Part shown: positions 21,679-33,892 of the stretch, piece by piece | Layout: each line of letters opens with the position of its first letter | Numbering within the stretch: position 1 is the first letter of the stretch | Origin: Paralithodes platypus | Lineage: Eukaryota; Arthropoda; Malacostraca; Decapoda; Lithodidae | DNA: 64,000 nt | Direction of reading: 5' to 3' | Assembly: GCA_032716605.1 (NCBI GenBank) | Contig: CM064495.1 | Coordinates: forward strand, 20,150,942-20,214,941 | Translations under genes and position numbers: made by a program | The notes under the pieces: model-generated | Told to the model about the DNA's origin: nothing | Database searches by the model: none | What the model saw: only the letters and a program-made list of their open reading frames with translations

Positions 21679-22046
21679 GGGGGTAGTGGCTGTGTTTTTG
21701 GTCTCTTAACTTATTTATTCATTTATTTTGTAGTTTCCTCGCTAGACCTCCATCAAGCTTAGAAAAACACCCCCTAGACCCCCCCTTCAAGATAAATTTT
21801 TAAATGTTTCGGTAGAAACAATTCCCGGGCGAAGACCGGTTTCTCTTAAAAATTCAGGCTCGTTATCGCTCAGTCAGGAACAAATGGACACATACATGGC
21901 ACGAAAGGGTCTTCAAATTGACAAAGAAATGGGGCAGAACGTGTTAAAATCGTCAAACTAATGGGTCGAACTTCTTATAATCTCAAAACAAATGGGGTTT
22001 AACACGAGGGAGGAAGGGGGCCAGAAAAAAGACCCATCTCCCACAT
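21679..22046. mobile_element. TTAA-flanked MITE, family X, copy 2
   Basis: A 368-bp unit bounded by TTAA at 21675-21678 and 22047-22050. It shares order and sequence with 5475-5838: TTTCCTCGCTAGACCTCC, TTTCGGTAGAAA, GGCTCGTTATCGCTC, AATGGGGCAGAACG and CCAGAAAAAAGACCCAT. The ends form imperfect inverted repeats. Confidence 0.65.
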
Positions 22047-22221
22047 TTAATCGAATTCATATTTTTCCTTCAGCGGTACTTATGGCTTCATGCTAAAATT
22101 AGACTATTTTCTGGGGCTTTTGAGTACGTTGGTGTTATTATCCTCATATTTTAATCATTTAGAATAAGTACATTCTTCGTAGAGAGTATTAGTTTATCGT
22201 AGATATAAATTTATATTGTTC

Positions 22222-22890
22222 GCCTGGGGGCGTTATTTTATTTTTGTATTTTTTTCATATTTTTTTTGGTATACATATATGCTTTAGTTTGCTCCCTAGA
22301 ACTCAATCAAGCTTAATAAAAAACATCCCAAAGGCTCCCCATCGAGAAAAATTTGTACATTTTTCGGTAGAAAAATGGCCCGGCCGAAGGCTGGTTCCTC
22401 TCAAAGTTCAGGCTCGCTCTTGCTCGCCAGGGAAATATCGACACATAAATGGCACGAAAGGTCTGAATATTGACAAAGAAATGGTCTTAAGCCTCTATAG
22501 TTCACACATTCAGGAGTGTGAGGCCGAGTTTCCAAGAGTCCACAGTCTCGGAAACTCGTGTAATGACTCTTGGAAGATTGCATGCACCCATGGGCACTCT
22601 GGGTCACTCCCTGATACTCCTGGAAAATCCACTCGAGCAGCCCAAATTTATAATGTTATAAGTTTGGGCTGCTCTAGTGGATTTTCCAAGAGTATCAGGG
22701 AGTGACCCAGATTGCCCATGGGTGCCTGCAACCTTCCAAGAGTCATTACACGAGTTTCCGAGGCTGTTGACTCTTGGAAACTCGGCCTCACACTCCTGAA
22801 TGTGTGAACTAGGCTTTAGCATTTGAAAACTAATGGGGCTAAACATGACGGAGAAGAGTGTTCAGAAAAATTACAATACAATTACAGTGC
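22222..22890. mobile_element. Diverged family X MITE, copy 3, split by a hairpin element
   Basis: TTTGCTCCCTAGAACTC, TTTTCGGTAGAAAAATGG, GGCTCGCTCTTGCTCGCC and AACTAATGGGGC follow the family X order. The left inverted end is not recognisable. A 326-bp foldback element interrupts it at 22490-22815. Confidence 0.55.
22490..22815. mobile_element. Foldback MITE, near-perfect hairpin, TTA target duplication
   Basis: Two arms of about 155-160 bp (22490-22645 and 22660-22815) are inverse copies with few mismatches and a loop of about 14 bp. The ends are AGCCT...AGGCT with TTA on each side (22487-22489 and 22816-22818), a 3-bp TWA duplication of the PIF/Harbinger kind. It is non-coding; the frames over it are shadows. 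Confidence 0.7.
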
Positions 22891-25800
22891 TTGATATATA
22901 GTGAGTGCGGTAGCATGAGATATACAGTGGGTGAGGTGATATGAGTTATACAGTGGGTGAGGTAGTATGAGGTATACAGTGAGTGAGGTAGTATGAGGTA
23001 TACAGTGGGTGAGGTAGTATGAGTAATACAGTGAGTGAGGTAGTATGAGGTATACAGTGATTGAGGTAGTATGAGTTATACAGTGAGTGAGGTAGTATGA
23101 GTTATACATTGATTGAGGTAGTATGAGTTATACAGTGGGTGAGGTAGTATGAGTTATACAGTGATTGAGGTAGTATGAGTTATACAGTGAGTGAGGTAGC
23201 ATGAGTTATACAGTGAGTGAGGTAGTATGAGTTATACAGTGGGTGAGGTAGTATGAGGTATACAGTGACTGAGTTAGTATGAGTTATACAGTGAGTGAGG
23301 TAGTATGAGTTATACAGTGAGTGAGGTAGTATGAGTTATACAGTGAGTGAGGTAGTATGAGTTATACAGTGGGTGAGGTAGTATGAGTTATACAGTGAGT
23401 GAGGTAGTATGAGTTATACAGTGAGTGAGGTAGTATGAGTTGTACAGTGGGTGAGGTAGCATGAGTTATACAATGAGTGAGGTAGTATGAGTTATACAGT
23501 GAGTGAGGTAGTATGAGTTATACAGTGAGTGAGGTAGTATGAGGTATACAGTGAGTGAGGTAGTATGAGTTATACAGTGAGTGAGGTAGTATAAGTTATA
23601 CAGTGAGTGATGTAGTATGAGTTATATAGTGAGTGAGGTAGTATGAGTTATACAGTGAGTGAGGTAGTATGAGTTATACAGTTGGTGAGGTAGTATGAGG
23701 TATACAGTGAGTGAGGTAGCATTAGTTATACAGTGGGTGAGGTAGTATGAGTTATACAGTGGGTGAGGTAGTATGAGTTATACAGTGAGTGAGGTAGTAT
23801 GAGTTATACAGTGAGTGAGGTAGTATGAGTTATACAGTGAGGTAGCATGAGGTATACAGTGAGGTAGTATGAGTTATACAGTGGGTGAGGTAGTATGAGT
23901 TATACAGTGAGTGAGGTAGTATGAGTTATACAGTGAGTGAGGTAGTATGAGTTATACAGTGAGTGAGGTAGTATGAGTTATACAGTGAGTGAGGTAGTAT
24001 GAGTTATACAGTGAGTGAGGTAATATGAGTTATACACTGGGTGAGGTAGTATGAGGTATACAGTGGGTGAGGTAGTATGAGTTATACAGTGAGTGAGGTA
24101 GTATGAGTTATACAGTGAGTGAGGTAGTATGAGTTATACAGTGAGTGAGGTAGCATGAGTTATACAGTGAGTGAGGTAGTATGAGTTATACAGTGAGTGA
24201 GGTAGTATGAGTTATACAGTGAGTGAGGTAGTATGAGTTATACAGTGAGTGAGGTAGTATGAGTTATACAGTGAGTGAGGTAGTATGAGTTATACAGTGA
24301 GTGAGGTAGTATGAGTTATACAGTGAGTGAGGTAGTATGAGTTATACAGTGAGTGAGGTAGTATGAGTTATACAGTGGGTGAGGTAGTATGAGTTATACA
24401 GTGAGTGAGGTAGTATGAGTTATACAGTGAGTGAGGTAGTATGAGTTATACAGTGAGTGAGGTAGTATGAGTTATACAGTGAGTGAGGTAGTATGAGTTA
24501 TACAGTGAGTGAGGTAGCATGAGGTATACAGTGAGTGAGGTAGTATGAGTTATACAGTGAGTGAGTGAGGTAGTATGAGTTATACAGTGAGTGAGGTAGT
24601 ATGGTTATACAGTGAGTGAGGTAGTATGAGTTATACAGTGAGTGAGGTAGTATGAGGTATACACAGTGAGTGAGTATGAGTTATACAGTGAGTGAGGTAG
24701 TATGAGTTATACAGTTGAGTGATGAGGTAGTATGAGTTATACAGTGAGTGAGTAGCATGAGTTATACAGTGAGTGGTAGTATGAGTTATACAGTGAGTGC
24801 GGGAGCATGAGTTATACAGTGAGTGAGGTAGTATGAGTGATAGTATGAGTACAGTGAGTAGTATGAGTTATACAGTGAGTGAGGTAGTATGAGTTATACA
24901 GTGAGTGAGGTAGTGTGAGTATAGAGTGAGGTAGTATGAGTGATGAGGTATGAGTTATACAGTGAGTGAGGTAATGAGGTACAGTGAGTGAGGAGGTAGT
25001 ATGAGTTATACAGTGAGTGAGGTAGTTAGTTATACAGTGAGTGAGGTAGTATGAGTTATACAATGAGTGAGGTAGTATGAGTTATACAGTTGGTGAGGTA
25101 GTATGAGGTATACAGTATGAGGTATGAGTTATACAGTGGGTGAGGTAGTATGAGTTATACATTGAGTGAGGTAGTTTATACAGAGTGGGTGAGGTAGTAC
25201 AGTGAGTGAGGTACAGGTATTATAGCATGAGTTATACAGTGAGTGAGGTATGAGTTATACAGTGGTGGTAGTATGAGAGTTATACAGTGAGTGAGGTAGT
25301 ATGAGTATGAGTGGGTATAGTTATACGTGAGTGAGTAGTTATATGAGGTATATATCAGTGATGAGGTATGAGTTATACAGTGAGTGAGGTAGTATGAGTT
25401 ATACAGTGAGTGAGGGTAGTATATACAGTGATGAGGTAGTATGAGTTATACAGTGAGTGAGGTAGTATGAGTTATACAGTAGTGAGTATGAGTTATAGGT
25501 AGTATGAGTTATACAGTGAGTGAGAGGTAGTATGAGTTATACAGTGAGTGAGGTGATGAGTTATATACAGTGAGTGTAGTATGAGTTTTATACAGTGAGT
25601 GAGGTAGTATGAGTTATACAGTGAGTGAGGTAGTATGAGTTATACAGTGAGTGAGGTAGTATGAGTTATACAGTGAGTGAGGTAGTATGAGTTATACAGT
25701 GAGTGAGGTAGTATGAGTTATACAGTGAGTGAGGTAGTATGAGTATACAGTGAGGAGTGAGTATGAGTTATACAGTGAGTGAGGTAGTATGAGTATACAG

Positions 25801-27619
25801 TGAGTGAGGTAGTATGAGTTATACAGTGAGTGAGGTATAACATGAGTAGTATGAGTTATACAGTGAGTGATAGTTAACAGTGAGGTGAGTAGTGAGTGAG
25901 GTAGTATGAGTATGAGTTAGTATACAGTTATACAGTGAGTGAGGTAATATGAGTGAGGTAGTATGAGTTATACAGTGAGTGAGGAGGTAGGTAGTATGAG
26001 GTTATACAGTGAGTGAGTAGTAGTTATATACAGTGGGTGAGGTAGTATGAGTTAGTGAGTGATTAGGTAGTATGAGTGAGGTATACAGTGAGTGAGGTAG
26101 TGAGTGAGTTATACAGTGAGTTATACAGTGAGTTATACAGTGAGTTATACAGTGAGTTATACAGTGAGTGAGTTATCAGTAGTGAGGTAGTATGAGTGAG
26201 TGAGGTCGGAGATTATACAGTGAGGAGTGTTATACAGTGAGGTAGTATGAGTTATACAGTGAGTTGAGGTAGTGAGTATGAGTTTATACAGTGAGGTAGT
26301 AGTATACAGTGAGTGAGGTAGTATGAGTTATACAGTGTGAGTGAGGTAGTATGAGTTATACAGTGAGTGAGGTAGTATGAGTTATACAGTGAGTGAGGTA
26401 GTATGAGTTATACAGTGAGTGAGGTAGTATTAGTTATACAGCGAGTGAGGTAGTATGAGGTATACAGTGAGTGAGGTAGTATGAGTTATACAGTGAGTGA
26501 GGTAGTATGAGTTATACAGTGAGTGAGGTAGTATGAGTTATACAGTGAGTGAGGTAGTATGAGGTATACAGTGAGTGAGGTAGTATGAGTTATACAGTGA
26601 GTGAGGTAGTATGAGTTATACAGTGAGTGAGGTAGTATGAGTTATACAGTGAGTGAGGTAGTATGAGTTATACAGTGAGTGAGGTAGTATGAGTTATACA
26701 GTGAGTGAGGTAGTATGAGGTATACAGTGAGTGAGGTAGTATGAGTTATACAGTGAGTGAGGTAGTATGAGTTATACAGTGAGTGAGGTAGTATGAGTTA
26801 TACAGTGAGTGAGGTAGTATGAGTTATACAGTGAGTGAGGTAATATGAGTTATACAGTGAGTGAGGTAGTATGAGGTATACAGTGAGTGAGGTAGTATGA
26901 GGTATACAGTGAGTGAGGTAGTATGAGTTATACAGTGAGTGAGGTAGTATGAGTTATACAGTGAGTGAGGTAGCATGAGGTATACAGTGAGTGAGGTAGT
27001 ATGAGTTATACAGTGAGTGAGGTAATATGAGTTATACAGTGAGTGAGGTAGTATGAGTTATACAGTGAGTGAGGTAGTATGAGTTATACAGTGAGTGAGG
27101 TAATATGAGTTATACAGTGAGTGAGTATGAGTTATACAGTGAGTGAGGTAGTATGAGTTATACAGTGAGTGAGGTAGTATGAGTATGAGTTATACAGTGA
27201 GTGAGGTAGTATGAGTTATACAGTGAGTGAGGTAGTATGAGTTATACAGTGAGTGAGGTAGTATGAGGTATACAGTGAGTGAGGTAATATGAGTTATACA
27301 GTGAGTTAGGTATGAGTATACAGTGAGTGAGGTATACAGTGAGTGAGGTAGTATGAGTATACAGTAGTATGAGTTATACAGTGAGTGAGGTAGTATGAGT
27401 TATACAGTGAGTGAGGTAGTATGAGTTATACAGTGAGTGAGGTAATATGAGTTATACAGTGAGTGAGGTAGTATGAGTTATACAGTGAGTGAGGTAGTAT
27501 GAGTTATACAGTGAGTGAGGTAGTATGAGTTATACAGTGAGTGAGGTAGTATGAGGTATACAGTGAGTGAGGTAATATGAGTTATACAGTGAGTTAGGTA
27601 GTATGAGTTATACAGTGAG
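22885..27619 (+). repeat. 26-bp satellite array, about 180 units
   Basis: The unit reads GTATGAGTTATACAG followed by TGAGTGAGGTA, head to tail. The left part (to about 24540) and right part (from about 26340) are regular with point variants (TAGTAT/TAGCAT, GAGTT/GAGGT, GTGAG/GTGGG). The middle 24540-26340 is full of short insertions and deletions. Each regular unit contains TGAGGTAG. Open frames over the array reflect the repeat only. Confidence 0.97.
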
Positions 27620-28385
27620 TGTCACAGGGTTGAAATTATATTAGTTTATATAACCCTTCCCCTGATCTTATTAATTTTATGTAAAGCCTCAGTGAGCGAT
27701 ACACAACTACTGTATGCAGTAGAATTATATATTTATTATAGAGGTTACCTGATATGGGGACAACTGGCTTGATAATTAGCCTAATAACATGTGTACAGCC
27801 TATAACCTAGCATATAAAGGTGTAAATATCATCATATTATTAAAGGCACTCTTGAAAATAAATACACATGTAACAGGCAATTATATTTATTAATGATATG
27901 TGCAGAAATATGATAAGGCAAGCACTCAAGGATTCACACAGCCTATAGTCTGTTTACTCCTAGCCTAGCCTATCCCAAAGCCTACTGATCTAACCTAATT
28001 TAACACAAAAGTCTAGCCTAGCCTAACTTTAAATACTGTACTGTAGAATACTAGTACACAAGGCTCAGTGATCAGCAGTCTATGACCAGTACCAGTAATG
28101 GAAAATATATGGTAATCTAACCTTCTTGCCTGATACTGTAGCCTAAACTAAATCACTGACCTACATGTGTACAGTAGCCTATAACAGTCCTAACTGGTTA
28201 CACACTGAATAGGCTATCTTACCTGGTAATCACCCTAGGGACTTAAAGCTCATAGGATGGATTTGGCCCTCCAATATAGGAAAGCCCCAATCCTGCCTGC
28301 CCAAGACAAAGGTGATCACCCTCACTGCTCAGCCTCCACGTGTGTTATAATGCACATAACCCCAAGCGTGCATCTCCCTTCTCCG
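27620..28385. other. Unassigned stretch between satellite and LINE
   Basis: CCTA-rich sequence with several TAGCCTAGCCTA-type words near 27960-28020, not in regular tandem. There is no coding signal until the LINE begins at about 28386. Confidence 0.4.
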
Positions 28386-31091
28386 AATCTTGGCTCAATA
28401 CAGAAGATAGAGACTTTTTAGCAGAGTATTCACTTACCGGTTATGTAATGTTTGAGAACAGCCGAATAAATAAAAATGGAGGTGGCGTTTTATTTTATAT
28501 TAAAGAAAGTCTTAACCCGACCCTCGTGTCAAAGCCTCAAATTGTGAACGTCGACACATCTTTTGTGCTAATAAAGAATAATAAAGGTACAAAAATAATA
28601 CTTGCGTTAATATACAGACCTCCAGCTCAATCAGTGCAAACTGACCCGAGAAATTTACGAACAAATTGCAGATGTAAGTAACTCACAAGATACCGTAATT
28701 TTTGGTGACTTTAATTTACCTGTGACCAAGTGGGGCGATACTCTTACTTCACACTCCGGACATGACTTGTATACGAACTTGCAAGAGAGTTCGCTTTATC
28801 AATTTGTTCGAACGCCGACCCGTGGTAATAACGTTCTTGACATTGTACTTGCAACAAAAGAAGAATTGATAGAGAATTTGAATGTTGGTGATGAATTCAG
28901 TAACAGCGACCATCGTACGATAACTTTCACTTTAAAGTTTACTAGTAACGAACCAAATAGTAGCATCGAAAAAGTCCCTAATTTCAAGAAAGCAAACTTC
29001 CATAAACTTAGAGCTATGTTTAAAGAAACTGACTGGAGCTTTTTAATTAACAATAACGACATAAATACATCTTGGAAGTTATTCGAAACCACTTACCTAA
29101 AAGCAGTGCAAGACTGCATACCATCGAAAATACGGCGTCCAGGCCATAATAATAAGCCCAAATGGTGGAATAAAGATATTTCAAACTGCCTGCTTGCTAA
29201 AAAATTTGCTAATGATAGATTAAAATCCTCACAAAATGACGAAGAACGGGTGAAATTTGTAGAGCTACGACGCAAAGCCAAAAAGTTAATTAAGCAGAGT
29301 AAAAAGACCTTAGAGTTACAAATTGCGAATCAAAGTAAAACAAACCCGAAAGAATTCTATAGTTATATCAGAAAGAAAAAAGTAGTTACTTCAACTGTTG
29401 GACCGTTAGTCGATGAAAATGGAGAATACACCAAAGACGAAGTACAAATGAGTAATGCCCTCAATACCATCTTTGCATCAGTTTTTACAACAGAAGACCT
29501 CAGTGATATCCCTACACCATCGCCGATTCAGATTGATAATTCAGATGTTCTAAGCAATATCACCGTTACAGAGAGAGAAGTATTGAATTGTTTAGATAAA
29601 CTCAAGGTAAATAAAACGCCAGGACCTGATACAATCTCGCCTAGAGTTCTAAAGGAAGCTAAGGATGAGCTCTCCAAACCACTGACATTACTATTCAATA
29701 AATCCTTGCAGTCTGGAACTATGCCTGATCAGTGGAAGCTAGCCAACGTAACACCGATATTCAAAAAAGGCAGCAAATCCCTACCCAGTAACTATCGTCC
29801 AATTAGCTTAACCTCAGTTGTTTGTAAAATGCTAGAAACGGTCATACGAGACAGACTCGTAAATCACTTAGAGGAAAATAACATACATAAAGATACTCAA
29901 CACGGCTTTCGTAAAAAACGTTCCTGTTTAACAAACCTCTTAGACTTCTTCCACGATATCCTCAACCTCTACGATGAGAGTAAAGCTGTAGATATTATAT
30001 ACCTTGATTTTCAAAAGGCCTTTGACAAAGTTCCCCACAAACGTTTACTGCTAAAACTAAAAGCGCATGGAATACAAGACGGTGTGTTGAAATGGATAGA
30101 AAATTGGCTCAGCAACAGAAAGCAAAGGGTAGTCATAAACGGTAAGGCATCTAAATGGACCAATGTAAGTAGCGGGGTACCCCAGGGATCGGTACTAGGA
30201 CCAATTCTCTTTCTAATTTACATCAACGACATAGATGAGGGTCTCACCTGTACAATCTCAAAATTTGCTGACGATACAAAAATTGCAAATAGCGTACTCT
30301 CAAAAGAACAAGTTGACGATATGCAACACAATCTAGATAAATTGTCATGTTGGGCCCAAATTTGGCAAATGAGTTTCAATGCGGATAAATGTAAAGTACT
30401 ACATGTCGGATACCTAAATGAGAAAGCAAACTATTCGATGAATGGCACTCAGCTTAAGAATGTAAACAGAGAAACCGATCTGGGAGTAACAATATCGAGT
30501 AACCTAAAACCGAGTCAACAATGTTCAGAAGTTGTTAAGAAGGCAAACAAAATAATTGGCTTTATAGGCAGGTCATTTGAGCATAAATCCAAAGAAGTTA
30601 TCCTAACCCTTTACAATTCCTTAGTCCGCCCTCTTCTGGAATACTGCGTTCAATCCTGGTGCCCTTATTACCAAAAAGATATAAACAAGCTAGAACGAGT
30701 TCAACGTAGAGTTACCAAAATGATACCTAGCCTAAAGAACAAACCATACGAAGAGCGTCTTAGAGAATTAAATCTATTTCCTTTAACCCAGCGCAGATTA
30801 AGAGGTGACTTAATTCAAGTGTTCAAAATCATCAAAGGCATCGACAATATGAACTGTAGTAAGTACTTCACTATCGACCAATCTAATTACACGCGGGGAA
30901 ACGGTTGCAAAATTATTGGTAAATCTTTTAACTAGCACGAATCTAAGAATTTCTTCTTCAATCGAGTTGTCAACTTGTGGAATGGGCTTCCCCGAAACGT
31001 TATAGACTGCATCACCGTTGATTCATTTAAACTCCGCATAGACAAATATCTCTCATTAAACCCGCGACTGACTGCGTTTGTAAATGAATAA
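28386..31091 (+). pseudogene. CR1-A copy 2 ORF2 (endonuclease and reverse transcriptase)
   Basis: The longest frame, 28722-30935, carries 737 residues. In order: endonuclease end (NNVLDIVLATKE, SNSDHRTITF), linker (ELRRKAKKLIKQSKK, SYIRKKKVVTSTVGP), RT ([100 protein letters not shown]) and C-terminal thumb (LVRPLLEYCVQSWCPYY, RRVTKMIPSLKNKPYEERL). The upstream frame 28340-28681 holds the earlier endonuclease part (ESWLNTEDRDF, ALIYRPP), with a frameshift near 28645. A stop at about 30933 (TTTAACTAG) cuts the last 50 residues, which are still legible to 31091. The catalytic FADD is intact. Confidence 0.92.
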
Positions 31092-31305
31092 TTTTATTTT
31101 ATCCCCCCCTCAGTTACTAACCCATCTGTCCTCTACTAACTCCCTAATCCTGCCACGGACATTAGTTCCAGGGCAGTAATTCCCTTTCCAATGTTCCCTT
31201 ACCCACTCTAAACCACTGTTTGGACACTTGATCCTCAGTGTTTTGGAGGACAAGCAACCTAGAAGGGTCACTAGACCTGTTGTTGCTTGATTTCCTTTGT
31301 ACTCC
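28386..31305 (+). mobile_element. CR1-like LINE, family A, copy 2
   Basis: 5'-truncated within the endonuclease domain: similarity to copy 1 starts at GAATCTTGGCTCAAT. ORF2 is followed by a 3' UTR that matches copy 1 and ends near 31305 at CTTTGTACTCC. Satellite units occur on both sides of the larger block (to 27619, from 31435). Confidence 0.9.
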
Positions 31306-31434
31306 GTGAAGGAAAACACACACTAAAAACCCCCTTATGAATGTAGCAGAAATCTGCAGGATATTGTACAAAACTCAACTATGAACATAATATGTCAACA
31401 TAGGAATACAAAAATGTGGTTACTACTACAGTGG

Positions 31435-31650
31435 GGTAGTATGAGTTTTACAGTGAGTTAGGTAGTATGAGTTATACAGTGAGTTAGGTAGTATGAGTTA
31501 TACAGTGAGGTAGTATGAGTTATACAGTGAGGGAGGTAGCATGAGTTATACAGGGGGTTAGGTAGTATGAGTTATACAGTGAGATAGCACGAGTTATACA
31601 GTGAGTGAGGTAGCATGAGTTATACAGTGAATGAGGTAGCAATTTAATGC
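31435..31650 (+). repeat. 26-bp satellite, detached remnant
   Basis: About eight units of the same satellite (GGTAGTATGAGTTATACAG) with more variation, 3.8 kb beyond the end of the main array. Confidence 0.9.
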
Positions 31651-31719
31651 TTCAACAAATATATTTTTCCATCGGTCTACTCGTCGCCCTTTTCCAGAAA
31701 ACTTTTACTAGTTTTCAAC

Positions 31720-32393
31720 AACATGCAAATTAACCCTTCGTCTCCTCTTTATATTCTCGGTGTCTCTTTTTCTTCTGATCTCTCTTGGAAAGATCATATT
31801 ACCACTCTTGCTATAACAGCTTCCCAGAAGCTGAGTGTGCTCAATCACCTCCGGGGGTTCTTTACCCCTGTGCACCTTCTTGCTTTGTACAGGGTCGGTC
31901 ACAGTGTGTCCATGTATTGAGTATTGTTCACATGTGTAGGGAGGATCCTCTCACACAGCACTTCTAGACAAAGTAAAAAAGAATGCCTTCCATCTCATTA
32001 ACTCACGTCCACTCACCAATTCTCTGCAGTTTCTCTTGCTTCGCCACAATGTTGCATCTCTCTCACTATTCTACCGCTATTACAATAATCCCACCCCATC
32101 TTCGTAGAGCATGTAGCACCAGTCTTGCAACACAATCCCACCCCTACTCTGTGCAACTCTCCAACCCAAGAGTGAAACGTTATTCTCAATCTTTCTTCTA
32201 TTCAACAGCTGAGCTCTGGAACTCTCTCCCGGAATCAGTCTTTCCCTCATCCTATGACTTAAATTGCTTCAAACTCTGCGTGTCTAGGCATTTTGGCTCT
32301 AACGTCCCTTGATTTTGACCCTGTCACTCTTTCAACTCTGGGGGAGGCACTCGTCAGAGGCAGTTCTGCCTTTTATCTCCCTCACGCACAGAA
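31720..32393 (+). pseudogene. Family D LINE, C-terminal part and 3' end
   Basis: A 5'-truncated copy. PSSPLYILGVSFSSDLSWKDHITTL and LNHLRGFFTPVHLLALYR come first, a frameshift follows, and then 31983-32312 codes for PRVKRYSQSFFYSTAELWNSLPESVFPSSYDLNCFKLCVSRHFGSNVP and a stop. The 3' UTR contains AGGCAGTTCTGCCTTTTATC and ends near 32393 in CAGAAAAAATAA. This copy defines the C-terminus for the family. Confidence 0.8.
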
Positions 32394-32645
32394 AAAATAA
32401 TAAGTTTAATTAGGTGTTTTACAGATATTGAATGGTATATCGACCGAGAGCTTTTTCCCTCAACTTTAATTTCCGCATCTGTACAGTAATCTGGCAGTCC
32501 GAAATACACTCATACAAGATCTTTAATTGTAACCATAAATAATCTAACCTCCCGCCTAGTTGTCAATAGCAGTTCAAAATAATCTCATAGTTTTGCCATA
32601 AACAACTTACGGAGCAAATGTTGAAGACATAAGCTTTGTGTGATG
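32394..32645. other. Unassigned non-coding stretch
   Basis: Nothing was recognised here. Confidence 0.35.
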
Positions 32646-32860
32646 CGCCATGTTGAGGAATTGAGTGAGGTAGATTGAGTGAGTGAGGAACAGTGAGTGA
32701 GTTAGAGCGAGTGAGGTAGATTGTGTGAGTGAGGAACAGTGAGTGTGTTAGAGCAAGTGAGGTAGATTGTGTGAGTGAATGAGTGAGGAACAGTGAGTGA
32801 GTTAGAGCGAGTGAGGTAGATTGTGTGAGTGAGTGAGTGAGTGAGGCAAATTGAGTGTAT
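32646..32860 (+). repeat. GAGTGAG-type minisatellite
   Basis: Higher-order units of about 45-60 bp with GAGGAACAGTGAGTGAG, TTAGAGCGAGTGAGG and TAGATTGTGTGAG. GAGTGAGGTAG occurs here as in the 26-bp satellite, suggesting a common origin. Confidence 0.8.
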
Positions 32861-33075
32861 TATGTTTTCACTACGATAGACTCATAGTAAATTTTCATAA
32901 ATTGATATGCTACACTTGCAATCAGTATCTTTGATGTATTAATGATTTAATATATATTATACATAACCATTGTATGCTAATGTTAATGTTTATCATACTT
33001 TTCTCATGTTCATCCACTAAATTGCAAAATGTGTATTTTTAGCTCATCGAGCTGTCATTCTATAAATCAACCGTG

Positions 33076-33110
<35 letters not shown>

Positions 33111-33138
33111 TGTATCACACACACACACACACACACAC
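33076..33138. repeat. (ATT)n and (AC)n microsatellites
   Basis: ATT units at about 33076-33111, then AC units at 33116-33138. Confidence 0.9.
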
Positions 33139-33317
33139 GCCCGTAGAGTAAAACAAAATACAGTTTACTTAATTAATCACCAAAATCCTTACCTCCAAAA
33201 AGTAGGCTTCCAAGAATGTGGTTATGAAAGAGGCGGGTAAAAGCTTATCTCACCCAGTTTCTCTGTAGCTGGAGAGAGGGAGATCTTGAATGGTCGCGGG
33301 GTCTAAAAATAACCTGG

Positions 33318-33324
33318 CAGGAGA

Positions 33325-33402
<78 letters not shown>
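33318..33402. repeat. (GA)n microsatellite
   Basis: A GA run of about 80 bp. Confidence 0.95.
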
Positions 33403-33404
<2 letters not shown>

Positions 33405-33483
33405 AGTGAGAGCGAGGGTGAGTGTAATGGCCATTAAAATAAAATTTGTTTGGTACTTTCTTTTGAAGGGATATATTTTAAAC

Positions 33484-33652
33484 GAAGTGGCTACGGGACA
33501 CCACCAGGGGTGTCACGTAGCCCAGCCAGTGAGGCTGGGTCAAGGTCCATAGATACATCGATGTATCTATGGACCTTGGGCTGCGTGACACTACGCAGTG
33601 GTGTCTCGCAGCCCAGCCACACTGGGTAGGCTACGGGACACCACCACAAGTG
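33484..33652. mobile_element. GC-rich multi-palindrome element, copy 1
   Basis: It starts GAAGTGGCTACGGGACACC and ends GGACACCACCACAAGTG. It contains GTGTCACGTAGCCC against GGGCTGCGTGACAC, enclosing a perfect 38-bp palindrome at 33541-33578 (half-site CAAGGTCCATAGATACATC). A related element lies in opposite orientation at 43061-43254. No frame is supported. It is clearly more GC-rich than its AT-rich surroundings. Confidence 0.7.
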
Positions 33653-33892
33653 TTTTCGTATTTATCGCCATATAATTCAGCCAATTAGACTGTTGAATCG
33701 AAATTCTTTGGATTATTATTTATATTATCATTAAAAACGTTGGACTTTATTAAATTATAATCCTACTTGTTGTATATACAGACCTATTCCACACTCAACT
33801 CCATAAGTCACACATACCTATTTATACATCTATCTAGACGTTATATGTGTGTGTATATTTTTCGTCTTACATATCCATCTTATAAGAACATA

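Noticed and set aside
22882..25063. Open frames over the satellite (SYYLTHCITHT-like proteins)
   Set aside because: They follow the 26-bp repeat and have no independent coding signal.
22885..27619. CRISPR array
   Set aside because: Units are head to tail with no spacers, in an animal genome.
27960..28020. Telomere-like repeat (TAGCCTAGCC)
   Set aside because: Only a few irregular words, not the arthropod TTAGG repeat and not in regular tandem.
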